From NCBI RefSeq assembly GCF_003574735.1, contig NZ_QORW01000001.1:310001-374000 (forward strand): a stretch of DNA of 64,000 nucleotides, given 5' to 3'. Under the pieces are notes generated by a model. It did no database searches and had not been told where the DNA came from. It saw nothing but the letters and a program-made list of their open reading frames with translations. Numbering within the stretch: the first letter of the stretch is position 1; the number at the start of each line of letters is the position of its first letter. Source of the stretch: Dongia deserti (lineage in GTDB: Bacteria > Pseudomonadota > Alphaproteobacteria > Dongiales > Dongiaceae). The position numbers were made by a program, and so were the translations under genes. Below, piece after piece: positions 8,619 through 16,901 of this stretch.

Positions 8619-9941
8619 TCACGCGAGCAGTTCAATGGGCAGAACGTGCGGCGGTTCCAAGATGGAATCGATGTGGCCGAGCCGGCGCACCACGCGGTGG
8701 ATCGCCGCCTCCGTCGTTTCATGCGTCGTTAACACGACCGGCACAGTGTCGCCGCGGGCGCGCTGGATCATCGCCTCCAGAGACACATTCTCGTCACGCA
8801 ACGCTGCGGCAATATCGGCGATCACGCCTGGCCGATCGACCACCATCAGCCGCAGATAATACGGTCCGAAATGGCTGCCAGGAGGTGCCGAGGGAAGCTT
8901 CTTCAGGCTCTCAGCCGGCGCCGAGAAGGCTGGCAGGATGCGGTCGCGCGCAATATCCATGAGATCGCTGACCACGGCAGAGGCGGTGGGGCCCTGGCCC
9001 GCGCCGCGGCCGATGACCACATTCTGGCCGACGAAATTGCCGTCGGTGACGACGGCGTTGTAGACGCCGTCGACCTTCGCGATCACCGCGCCAACCGGCA
9101 CCATGCAGGCATGCACGCGCTGCTCCACTCCATGAGGCGTGAGGCGTGCGATGCCGAGCAGCTTGATCCTGTAGCCGAGCTCGTCAGCATAGGCGATGTC
9201 CATGGCGGAGACGTTGCGGATGCCGCTGATGCGCACACCAGGAAAATCGATCTGGCAGCCGAAAGCGACGCTGGTGAGGATGGCGAGCTTGTGCGCAGCG
9301 TCGACGCCGTCCACATCGAAGCTGGGATCGGCCTCGGCATAGCCCAGCGTCTGCGCTTCGACGAGGACATCGGCGAACTCCCGCCCGGTCTCGCGCATCT
9401 GAGTGAGGATGTAATTGCAGGTGCCGTTGAGGATACCGTAGACCCGCTCAATGCGGTTGGCCGCCAAGCCCTCGCGCATCGCCTTGATGACGGGAATGCC
9501 GCCTGCCACCGCCGCCTCGTAGGCCAGCGCGACGCCTGCCCGCTCCGCCGCCAGTGCCAGCTGCGTGCCATGATGGGCCAGCAGCGCCTTATTGGCCGTG
9601 ACGACGTGTTTGCCTTTGGCGATCGCCTTCTCGACCAACGCCTTCGCCACACCGTCGGAGCCGCCGATCATCTCCGCCACGACATCGACGTTCGGGTCGT
9701 CGGCCAGCGCCAGCGGATCGTCGGTCCAATGCACATTTGCGACGTTGATGCCGCGATCCTTCGACCGGTCTCGCGCCGAGACCGCCACAACCTCGATCGC
9801 GCGCGGGCAATGCAGCCGCAGGATCTCGGCATTCTCGGCCAGCAGTTTCACAACGCCGGTGCCGACCGTGCCGAGGCCTGCGATGCCCACGCGCAACGGC
9901 CGGTTGTCGCCGCGTCCGTCGGGTGCGGTGCTAGCAGCCAT
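8619..9941 (-). CDS. hom: Homoserine dehydrogenase
   Basis: NAD(P)H-dependent reduction of aspartate semialdehyde to homoserine, the branch point to threonine and methionine. Length is 440 residues. The Rossmann motif GLGTVGTG is at about 20-27, the catalytic domain motif GILNGTCNYIL is near 167, and a C-terminal ACT domain begins around LRLMVVDRPGVIADIAAAL. The ACT domain suggests threonine feedback control. Monofunctional: there is no aspartokinase part. No leader peptide or riboswitch is visible in the 54 bp upstream. Confidence 0.97.
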   Translation of the reverse strand: MAASTAPDGRGDNRPLRVGIAGLGTVGTGVVKLLAENAEILRLHCPRAIEVVAVSARDRSKDRGINVANVHWTDDPLALADDPNVDVVAEMIGGSDGVAKALVEKAIAKGKHVVTANKALLAHHGTQLALAAERAGVALAYEAAVAGGIPVIKAMREGLAANRIERVYGILNGTCNYILTQMRETGREFADVLVEAQTLGYAEADPSFDVDGVDAAHKLAILTSVAFGCQIDFPGVRISGIRNVSAMDIAYADELGYRIKLLGIARLTPHGVEQRVHACMVPVGAVIAKVDGVYNAVVTDGNFVGQNVVIGRGAGQGPTASAVVSDLMDIARDRILPAFSAPAESLKKLPSAPPGSHFGPYYLRLMVVDRPGVIADIAAALRDENVSLEAMIQRARGDTVPVVLTTHETTEAAIHRVVRRLGHIDSILEPPHVLPIELLA

Positions 9942-9995
9942 CTGCGGCGGGGATCGGCTGCCCGACCCATCCTCTGTTTCTCATGTAGACCCGAA

Positions 9996-11228
9996 TCAGT
10001 AGGCGGTAAGATAAACTTCGACGCGCCGGTTGGCCGCTTCTCCGTTCGGCACTGCTTCGGAATAAAGCGGCTGCGAAGCACCGACCGCCGACGCGCGGAT
10101 GGCACTCTGCGGTACACCGTAGCTCATCAGCTGGCGTGCCACTGCGATGGCGCGTGCCTCGGAAATGCGCTGGTTGGCCTCATAGCCCGTGGTCCCGCCG
10201 CCCATGCTGGCGTGGCCGACGACATTGACGACACCGCCGTAAGCGCGCTGGATGTCTGCCATCTGCTTAAGGACGTCTCGTCCGTCCGACGGCACCTCCG
10301 ACGAGCCGTCGCCGAAATAGATCAAGCCGAAGGGTTGCCTGCTGAGGGGCGGCTGGCCGTAATTCGCGTAGCCTGGTGCGGCCGGCGCTGGATTGTACGG
10401 CTGAGATGGCGCCGCGACGGGCTGCGGGGGCGTTATTCCGTAGGCTTCCGGCGCCGACGCGCGATAGCCAGACGCAGGCGCGCTCGCCGGCAGCTGGGCC
10501 TGCTGTGGTGCGGCTGGTGATGGCGCCGGCGCGCTAGCGGGTGGCAATGCGGCCTGGGGCTGCGATGGCACCGGCTGTGGCGTCGTCACCGGAGCCGGTG
10601 CCGGTTGCGGTGCCGCCACCGTTGGCGCGGCGGGCTGGGCGGTCGTGCCCTGAATCATCTGGCCTTCCGGAGCGGTCGGTGCCGGCGCAGCTCCGGCAAC
10701 CGGTTCCATCGGCTCAGGCTCCGCGACCTCCGGCGTTGCAATCGGCTCGTTCGATGCGGCAGACATTTCAGCCGGCGCTGCGGATCCGACCGGCTCCACA
10801 TATGTTTGGGCTGGTGCTGTGGATGGGCCCGCCGGACTGGCACCCGACGTCTCTGTCTTTATTCCAGCCTCCGGAATCGGCGCCAACTCCTCCTGCGGTG
10901 GTGGCGGTGGCGGCGGTGGCGGCGCTGCGGAGGAAGTCGGTCCACCGACCAGTGCCTCGCCATATTGAGTGCCGGTCCGCGCACCTGCCAACCCCTCGGG
11001 CGCCTGGGCCAGGTCCTGGATCGTGGAGGTTGGCCGCTGAGTGGGAACGGTATTGACGTCGGGGAAATTGCCGCCGGATCCCGTATCGGTGTTGACTTTC
11101 GTACCGCCGTCCGGAGCGCTTACGGTGGTCTGTGGGACATCGCTATCGGACGAACAGCCGGCGGCCAGCGCCAGGCCGACGGCGAGGACTACAGCGCCGA
11201 TCCCGCGCGACGACAACGAAACGACCAT
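9996..11228 (-). CDS. OmpA-family lipoprotein with Pro/Ala-rich linker
   Basis: Outer-membrane lipoprotein of 410 residues from the ATG at 11228, chosen because the signal peptide starts there and GGGAGGA precedes it. The lipobox LAAGC is near residue 23, with Ser at +2, fitting outer-membrane sorting. A long Pro/Ala/Gln-rich low-complexity linker, including a run of ten prolines, covers about 60-290. The C-terminal OmpA-like domain (about 300-410) has the peptidoglycan-binding pattern NQRISEARAIAVARQLMSYG and ends NRRVEVYLTAY. It probably tethers the outer membrane to peptidoglycan. It is divergent from phaC. Confidence 0.88.
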   Translation of the reverse strand: MVVSLSSRGIGAVVLAVGLALAAGCSSDSDVPQTTVSAPDGGTKVNTDTGSGGNFPDVNTVPTQRPTSTIQDLAQAPEGLAGARTGTQYGEALVGGPTSSAAPPPPPPPPPQEELAPIPEAGIKTETSGASPAGPSTAPAQTYVEPVGSAAPAEMSAASNEPIATPEVAEPEPMEPVAGAAPAPTAPEGQMIQGTTAQPAAPTVAAPQPAPAPVTTPQPVPSQPQAALPPASAPAPSPAAPQQAQLPASAPASGYRASAPEAYGITPPQPVAAPSQPYNPAPAAPGYANYGQPPLSRQPFGLIYFGDGSSEVPSDGRDVLKQMADIQRAYGGVVNVVGHASMGGGTTGYEANQRISEARAIAVARQLMSYGVPQSAIRASAVGASQPLYSEAVPNGEAANRRVEVYLTAY

Positions 11229-11371
11229 AAAGTCAGCATCCTCCCTGCTGGACACCTTGGTCGCGGGCGATACGCATGTCATTTGCGACCGCCGTTCAAC
11301 GACTTAGTGCCGAATCCTGAGCGTGCGCTACTATAGCAAAGATCGGCCTACGTCGATTGGCAAAATCGGCG

Positions 11372-11397
11372 CAACGCTTGTGGCAGTCAAAGCGTTG
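11372..11397. promoter_or_regulatory. Inverted repeat in front of phaC
   Basis: Arms CAACGCTT (11372-11379) and AAGCGTTG (11390-11397) match perfectly across a 10-bp spacer, 29 bp upstream of the phaC ATG. The position suits a repressor operator over the promoter or leader. It does not resemble the TGC-rich sites reported for the granule repressor PhaR, so the binding protein is unknown. Confidence 0.45.
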
Positions 11398-11426
11398 AAA
11401 GAAAAACGGAAATTCTGAGAGGACGC

Positions 11427-13229
11427 ATGAGCGAACAAAGCGGGGAAAATGGCCATATGGATCCGGCGGCCTGGTCTCAGGCCATGGCGCGGATCGCCGA
11501 GCAGTCCCAGCGCCTCGTCGCCGATTTCGTCCAACGCAACCAGTTCCAGAACGCGCAAGGCATGGATCCGATGGCGATCGGCCGTGCCTTCATGGAAATG
11601 ACCGCGCGCTTCATGAGCGATCCCGCCAAGCTCATGGAGGCGCAGTTCTCCCTATGGCAGGATTACATGACTCTCTGGCAGTCCACCGCCAAGCGCATGA
11701 TGGGCCACGAGTCCGACCCCGTGATCGCGCCCGCGAAGGATGATCGCCGCTTCAAGGATGCAGCCTGGCAGGACAACCAAGTCTTCGATTTCGTCAAGCA
11801 ATCCTATCTGCTGACCGCACGCTGGCTGCAATCGACCGTGCAGAGCGTCGAAGGGCTCGACGAAAAGACGGCGCGCAAGATCGATTTCTACACGCGCCAG
11901 TTCGTCGATGCGATGGCACCCAGCAATTTTGTGATGACCAACCCGGAAGTGCTGCGCGCCACCATGGAGAGCCGCGGCGAAAATCTGGTGAAGGGGCTGC
12001 AGAATCTGCTCGATGACTTGGAGCGGGGCAATGGCCAGCTCAAGATCCGGATGACCGACCTCGAGGCTTTCGAAGTCGGCCGGAACATCGCCGTCACGGC
12101 GGGCAAGGTCATCTATCAGAACGATCTCATTCAGCTGGTCCAATACGCGCCGACGACCAAGGAGGTCGCGAAGCGGCCGTTGCTGATCATTCCCCCCTGG
12201 ATCAACAAATACTACATCCTCGACCTCAAACCGGCGAACTCGTTCATCAAGTGGGCGATCGACCAGGGGCAGACCGTGTTCGTCATCTCTTGGGTCAATC
12301 CCGACGAGACGCTCGCGGCCAAGACCTTTTCCGACTATCTGCTGGAAGGACCGATTGCGGCGCTCGACGCGATCGAGGCAGCAACCGGCGAGAAGACTGC
12401 CAACGTCGTCGGCTACTGCCTCGGCGGCACGCTGCTGGCTTGCCTGCTTGCCTATCTCGCCGCCCAGGGCGGGGCCGATCGGATCGCGAGCGCGACGTTC
12501 CTGACCACGCTCGTCGATTTCAAGGAAGCGGGCGAGCTCACTGTCTTCATCGACGAGGAGCAGCTGGCTGCACTTGAGGAGAAGATGAACGAGCGCGGCT
12601 ATCTCGAGGGCGCGGAGATGGCGAACACCTTCAACATGCTGCGCGCCAACGACCTGATCTGGTCGTTCGTGATCAACAACTACCTGCTGGGCAAGGAACC
12701 GTTCCCCTTCGATCTGCTCTACTGGAATTCCGATTCGACGCGCATGCCGGCCGCCATGCACAGCTTCTATCTGCGGACTATGTATCAGAACAACCTGCTG
12801 AGCAGGCCGGGCGGAATCGAGCTGAATGGCGTGCCGATCGATCTCACCAAGGTGAAGATGCCGACCTTCATTCTCTCCACGCGCGAGGACCACATCGCGC
12901 CTTGGAAGGCCACTTACGTCGCGACCCAGCTTTATTCCGGGCCGGTGCGCTTCGTCCTAGCAGCCTCCGGACATATCGCGGGCGTGGTCAATCCGCCGGC
13001 AGCCGGCAAATACAATCACTGGACCAACACCAGCCTGAAGAAGTTTCCAAAGAACCCGGACGACTGGCTGGCGAAGGCCGAGATGCGGCCGGGTTCCTGG
13101 TGGCCGGAATGGCAGGAATGGATTGCGGAGCATTCCGACGGGACCATCTCGGCACGCGCGCCGGGCTCAGGCAAGCTGAAAGCGATCGAAGATGCGCCGG
13201 GCTCGTATGTGAAAGTGCAGGCGCAGTAG
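11427..13229 (+). CDS. phaC: Class I poly(3-hydroxyalkanoate) synthase PhaC
   Basis: PHA synthase, polymerising (R)-3-hydroxyacyl-CoA on granule surfaces. At 600 residues it is class I length. The lipase-like box GYCLGG carries the nucleophile Cys331. The other triad members are Asp488 in REDHIAPW and His516 in SGHIAGVVNPP, matching C319/D480/H508 of the Ralstonia enzyme. The N-terminal PhaC_N domain (about 100-270) is present. GAGAGGA precedes the ATG. It stands alone: no phaA, phaB, phasin or phaR is in the window. It is convergent with the sensor kinase gene and ends only 3 bp from it. Confidence 0.97.
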   Translation: MSEQSGENGHMDPAAWSQAMARIAEQSQRLVADFVQRNQFQNAQGMDPMAIGRAFMEMTARFMSDPAKLMEAQFSLWQDYMTLWQSTAKRMMGHESDPVIAPAKDDRRFKDAAWQDNQVFDFVKQSYLLTARWLQSTVQSVEGLDEKTARKIDFYTRQFVDAMAPSNFVMTNPEVLRATMESRGENLVKGLQNLLDDLERGNGQLKIRMTDLEAFEVGRNIAVTAGKVIYQNDLIQLVQYAPTTKEVAKRPLLIIPPWINKYYILDLKPANSFIKWAIDQGQTVFVISWVNPDETLAAKTFSDYLLEGPIAALDAIEAATGEKTANVVGYCLGGTLLACLLAYLAAQGGADRIASATFLTTLVDFKEAGELTVFIDEEQLAALEEKMNERGYLEGAEMANTFNMLRANDLIWSFVINNYLLGKEPFPFDLLYWNSDSTRMPAAMHSFYLRTMYQNNLLSRPGGIELNGVPIDLTKVKMPTFILSTREDHIAPWKATYVATQLYSGPVRFVLAASGHIAGVVNPPAAGKYNHWTNTSLKKFPKNPDDWLAKAEMRPGSWWPEWQEWIAEHSDGTISARAPGSGKLKAIEDAPGSYVKVQAQ

Positions 13230-13232
13230 CAG

Positions 13233-14627
13233 TCAGTCCGCGGCGGGCAGGTCCAATTCCACCTTGAGCCCGCCGAGCGGTGACTGGCCGAGTGTCAAGC
13301 TGCCGCCATAGAGCTGGGCGAGATCCGTCGCAATGGTAAGCCCGAGGCCGCTGCCCGGCTTGCGCTCGTCCAGCCGCCCTCCCCTCTGCAGCGCCACGGC
13401 GCGCTGTTCCACGGCGATGCCGGGGCCGTCGTCGCCGATCTCGACCTTCAAGCGATCATTGGAGCGCGCGGCGACGATACGCACCTTGGCGGACGCCCAT
13501 TTGCACGCATTGTCGAGCAGATTGCCGAGCAGCTCGCTCAAATCCTGCGCCTCACCGGCGAACCACAAGGGCTTGGACGCGAGTTGCACTTCGACGTCGA
13601 TGTCGCGATCGCTCATGCGCGGCAGGGTGCGTGCCAGCGCTTCGATGGCATGCGCGGCGTCCGCACGCACGCCCAAGAGGCGCGCGCCGCCGATCGCCTG
13701 CGCGCGCGCCAGATGGTGCTGGACGGCATCGCTCATGATCTGGATCTGCTCCAACGCGACCTTGCAATCCGGCGTCTTCGTATTTTCAAGCTCATTGCGC
13801 AGCACCGCGAGTGGCGTCTTGAGCGCGTGTGCCAGATCGCCGGCCTGCCCGCGCGCGCGATCGATCAGGCTGCCATGGTGATCCAAGAGAGCGTTCAGCT
13901 CCTGTGCGAGCGGAGCAATCTCCGTCGGCGCATCGTCCGACAAGCGTTGGATCTTGCCCGCCCGGATCGCCGCCAGCGCCGCCTTGATTCCACCCAGCGG
14001 CCGCAGACCGACGCGGACTTGCAGCACCACGGCGGAAACCAGCCCGATTCCGAGCACTGCCAGCGAGACGCCGAGGATGCGAGAAAACTGCCGCGCCGCA
14101 GCCAGCGCCGGCGCCAGATCGGCCGCGACGGAAAAAGTGACGTACGCCGCAGGGGCCGGATACTGCAAAGTCCGCTGCGCCAAGCGCAGCCGCTCCGAAC
14201 GCGGCCCTTTGATCTCGCGCAGGCTGATCTGCCCCAGTTGGCTGCGCGATGTCGCTGCCGGGAGGCGGCCGTCCCACAGCGAGCGGGATCGGATCGGCGG
14301 CTGGCCTTCCGCCTCGACCTGCCAATATTGACCGGACAATGGGCGTTCGTATTTCGGTACGTCGGGATGGCGAACCATCGCAATTCCGCCGTCACCGGTG
14401 CGTTCCACCCCAGCTGCCAGATCGTCCAACCGGTCGACCAGTTCGGCGTCGACCCCGCGCCTCAAATGCAGATCGAACAAGGTCGTGAGAAGGACATAGG
14501 CTACGAGCAAGGTCGCGCCGCAGAGCAGCGAGGCTCCTACGATCAGCCGGAAAGTCAGGGACTTGCGGTCAAGCAGCGGAAACTGAGGAGACGCCAAGTC
14601 AGTCGGTCCCGACTGCGCCGCGTCCAC
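13233..14627 (-). CDS. Sensor histidine kinase (PhoQ-like)
   Basis: Inner-membrane two-component kinase, 464 residues from the GTG at 14627. This start is favoured because GGAAGG lies 6 bp upstream and only a short tail precedes the first membrane helix; an ATG at 14720 would overlap the regulator gene by 122 bp. Two transmembrane segments flank a periplasmic domain of about 130 residues with no recognised ligand fold. HAMP-like linker, H-box HALKTPL, N-box NLLDNACKWA and G-boxes DDGPGI and GSGLGL are seen. The LKTP H-box variant is typical of PhoQ-like kinases. It is coupled to the response regulator upstream. Confidence 0.9.
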   Translation of the reverse strand: MDAAQSGPTDLASPQFPLLDRKSLTFRLIVGASLLCGATLLVAYVLLTTLFDLHLRRGVDAELVDRLDDLAAGVERTGDGGIAMVRHPDVPKYERPLSGQYWQVEAEGQPPIRSRSLWDGRLPAATSRSQLGQISLREIKGPRSERLRLAQRTLQYPAPAAYVTFSVAADLAPALAAARQFSRILGVSLAVLGIGLVSAVVLQVRVGLRPLGGIKAALAAIRAGKIQRLSDDAPTEIAPLAQELNALLDHHGSLIDRARGQAGDLAHALKTPLAVLRNELENTKTPDCKVALEQIQIMSDAVQHHLARAQAIGGARLLGVRADAAHAIEALARTLPRMSDRDIDVEVQLASKPLWFAGEAQDLSELLGNLLDNACKWASAKVRIVAARSNDRLKVEIGDDGPGIAVEQRAVALQRGGRLDERKPGSGLGLTIATDLAQLYGGSLTLGQSPLGGLKVELDLPAAD

Positions 14628-15321
14628 TGCTGCCTTCCGGTGCTTCCTCTCGCCCGGTGGTGTCCGCTTGCGGCATGCGGTAGCCCTGTCCACGCACGGT
14701 CTCGATCGCCTCGGCACCAAGCTTCAGGCGCAAGCGCCTGACGAACACCTCGACGGTATTGGAATCGCGATCGAAGTCCTGCGCGTAGATATGCTCGATG
14801 ATCTCGCTGCGCGGCACGATCTGGCCGGTGCGGTGCATCAGGAATTGCAGCAGCCGCTGCTCGAACGTGGTCAAGATCACCGGCACGCCGTCGCGCGTCA
14901 CAGTGCCGGATCTGGTATCGAACTTGACGGCACCGCTGACCAGGACTGGATCGGCACGGCCCGTGCTGCGCCGGATCAGAGCGCGAATGCGGGCCAGGAG
15001 TTCGGCCATGTGGAATGGTTTCGCGAGGTAGTCGTCGGCGCCGGCATCGATGCCCGCCACCTTGTCGGACCACAGATCGCGCGCCGTCAGAATCAGCACC
15101 GGCATCGTCCGCCCGGCGGACCGCCATTTACGCAGCACGTCGATGCCGTTCATGCCCGGCAAGCCGAGGTCAAGAACGACCGCATCGAAATCGGAGGTCT
15201 CCCCCAGGAAATGACCCTGCTCGCCGTCGACTGCCGATTCGACGACGTAGCCAGCGCTATCGAGAGCGCTGCCAAGCTGACGATTCAAATTGGGATCGTC
15301 CTCGATCACCAGAACGCGCAT
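14599..15321 (-). CDS. OmpR/PhoB-family response regulator
   Basis: DNA-binding response regulator, 240 residues. The receiver domain has acidic residues ED at 7-8, phosphorylatable Asp51 in VLDLGLPG, Thr79 and Lys101 in LAKPF. The C-terminal winged helix (about 130-222) contains LTTFEQRLLQFLMHRTGQIVPRS and VRRLRLKLG, typical of the OmpR output domain. A Ser/Gly-rich tail follows. It starts 5 bp after the stop of the PepSY-like gene, so the two-component genes are probably read together with it. This linkage makes the PepSY-like proteins plausible targets or modulators of the system. Confidence 0.93.
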   Translation of the reverse strand: MRVLVIEDDPNLNRQLGSALDSAGYVVESAVDGEQGHFLGETSDFDAVVLDLGLPGMNGIDVLRKWRSAGRTMPVLILTARDLWSDKVAGIDAGADDYLAKPFHMAELLARIRALIRRSTGRADPVLVSGAVKFDTRSGTVTRDGVPVILTTFEQRLLQFLMHRTGQIVPRSEIIEHIYAQDFDRDSNTVEVFVRRLRLKLGAEAIETVRGQGYRMPQADTTGREEAPEGSSGRGAVGTD

Positions 15322-15326
15322 TTTTG

Positions 15327-15884
15327 TTACTCGATCGGCTGGCCGTCCAAAGCCCGCAATGCAAGGGTCGCCGCATCATAGCGCGCCTTGCGCACATGAC
15401 CATCCTCGGTCACGACGCGCAGATCATAATTCCAGCCGTGAACGGTGCTGCCCACAAGCTCGGCGTCAAGGACCCGGCCCTGGAGCTGCTCCTCCGCAAC
15501 TTTGTACACATCCTCAAGGGGCCGGATAATGCCGGCCTCGCGCAAACCGAGCGCGGAGTTGGCTGTCGTGCTGGCGGGCGATGAACCAGCGCTTGAGGGC
15601 GTGCCGCCAGCGCCTTTGCCCTTGCCGTTGCCGCCGGCATTTCCGCTATTGCCGCCGGCATTGCCGCCGCTGTTTCCGCCCGCGTTGCCACCACCGCCGT
15701 TTCCGCCGCCCGCATTGCCACCACTGCCGTTTCCGCCGCCATTGCCGCCGCCTTTGCCATTCCCGGCGAAGGCAGGATCACTCCACACCACGGTGAGAGC
15801 GACCTCGCCGGCAACAAAACACGCAGACAGCAGTGCGACCAGCGCCAGTCTGCCGAGCGGCCTTTTGCTCTGGGTACGAAGCAT
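15327..15884 (-). CDS. Secreted Gly/Asn-rich protein with C-terminal PepSY-like domain (copy 1)
   Basis: Predicted exported protein of 185 residues from the ATG at 15884, chosen because a clear signal peptide ending DPAFA starts there and GGAAAGGAT precedes it. A Gly/Asn/Ala repeat stretch (GGNGGGN, GGNAGGN units) covers about 45-100. The C-terminal 80 residues look PepSY-like: LREAGIIRPLEDVYKVAEEQ, then YDLRVVTEDGHVRKARYDA. PepSY-type domains often occur in periplasmic proteins beside PhoPQ-like systems. It is a paralog of the next gene upstream, and the last 80 residues are nearly the same. Function unknown. Confidence 0.75.
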   Translation of the reverse strand: MLRTQSKRPLGRLALVALLSACFVAGEVALTVVWSDPAFAGNGKGGGNGGGNGSGGNAGGGNGGGGNAGGNSGGNAGGNSGNAGGNGKGKGAGGTPSSAGSSPASTTANSALGLREAGIIRPLEDVYKVAEEQLQGRVLDAELVGSTVHGWNYDLRVVTEDGHVRKARYDAATLALRALDGQPIE

Positions 15885-16089
15885 CGTTACGGACAGATCC
15901 TTTCCGTTCGCCCGATTTCTACCCTTTCCAAGCTGAACCAGCCATGAATCGGCGGCCGCCCAGCGTAACACTGCTTGGCATAGGTCCGCCATTTGTCAGT
16001 TAATTATCGGTTAAGTAGATAGGTCGTCTATTCCCGTACTCCGCGACGAGTGTGACGCAGGTGCCGCGGTTTAGGGACCGACCATCGGG

Positions 16090-16809
16090 TCACTCGATCG
16101 GCTGGCCGTCCAGTGAACGCAGGGCCAAGGTGGACGCATCATATCGGGCCTGGCGCACATGGCCATCTCGCGTGATGACCCGCAGATCATAAGACCAGCC
16201 GTCCGCCGTCGTACCGACCAGCTTGGCATCGATCACTTCGCCGTTCAGCTGCTGCTCGGCGACCTTATACAAGTCACCAAGCGGCTTGATCTCACCCGCT
16301 TCGCGCAGGCTGAGCGCGGAATTGGTGTCCTCGGTCGTTGTCTCCGGTGAGGTCCCGTCTACCGACTTCGCGGCCGCGCCCGGATTCCCGCCCCCCGCAG
16401 CACTGTCGCCGTTTCCCCCGCTGTTGCCGCCAGCATTTCCTCCACCGGCGTTTCCACCGCTATTCCCGCCGGCGTTTCCGCCTCCGGCGTTCCCGCCACT
16501 ATTGCCCCCGCTATTCCCACCAGCGTTTCCGCCACCACCGGCATTACCGCCGCCACCGGCATTACCGCCGCCACCAGCATTACCGCCGCCACCAGCGTTT
16601 CCACCACCTTTTCCGCCGCCGCCACCACCACCGCCGCCACCACCACCGCCGCCCCCGCCCCCGTTGCCTTTGCCACCGGCTTCGGCAAAAGCGGGAGCAG
16701 CCCAGATAATGTTGGCGACGACCTGAGCAGACGTGAACGCGCCGGCAAGCAGCAGTGCCAGCGCTGCTGTTCGGTATCGCACCCTGCTGTGGTTACTGCG
16801 CGCAGTCAC
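16090..16809 (-). CDS. Secreted Gly/Asn-rich protein with C-terminal PepSY-like domain (copy 2)
   Basis: Paralog of the 15.3-15.9 kb gene, 239 residues, with a GTG start at 16809 placed by GGAAAGGA 7 bp upstream. A signal peptide ends near APAFA. A poly-Gly run and then GGGNA/GGNSGGN repeats fill about 45-140. The C-terminal PepSY-like domain is conserved with copy 1 and ends in the same SLDGQPIE/ALDGQPIE residues. The Gly-rich part differs most in length between copies, as expected of slippage-prone repeats. It precedes copy 1 and the two-component genes on the same strand. Role unknown; envelope location is inferred. Confidence 0.75.
   Translation of the reverse strand: MTARSNHSRVRYRTAALALLLAGAFTSAQVVANIIWAAPAFAEAGGKGNGGGGGGGGGGGGGGGGGKGGGNAGGGGNAGGGGNAGGGGNAGGGGNAGGNSGGNSGGNAGGGNAGGNSGGNAGGGNAGGNSGGNGDSAAGGGNPGAAAKSVDGTSPETTTEDTNSALSLREAGEIKPLGDLYKVAEQQLNGEVIDAKLVGTTADGWSYDLRVITRDGHVRQARYDASTLALRSLDGQPIE
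16420..16670. repeat. Low-complexity in-frame repeats encoding GGGNA/GGNSGGN units
   Basis: Imperfect 15- and 18-nt tandem units, such as GCATTACCGCCGCCACC on the plus strand, recur at least four times around 16540-16600 and grade into a run of CCG/CCA triplets (poly-Gly on the minus strand). They keep the reading frame of the secreted protein. Copy-number variation between strains is likely. Confidence 0.8.
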
Positions 16810-16901
16810 TTGTGGTCCTTTCCAGCGTGCATCTTACAATTGCAGCGCATCTGCACGCCAAGCCACTTTTGCGAAATGCGCTCACCTATATGTGAGTCGC
16901 A

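Noticed and set aside
8871-10520. 549-codon plus-strand frame opposite hom and the OmpA-type gene
   Set aside because: It spans two minus-strand genes and their intergenic gap, and its translation matches no family.
11652-12893. 413-codon minus-strand frame opposite phaC
   Set aside because: Antisense shadow of a gene with an intact catalytic triad.
14628-14720. Upstream ATG (14720) for the sensor kinase
   Set aside because: It would add 31 Arg-rich residues encoded inside the response regulator gene; the GTG at 14627 has a GGAAGG site and leaves a normal short tail before the first membrane helix.
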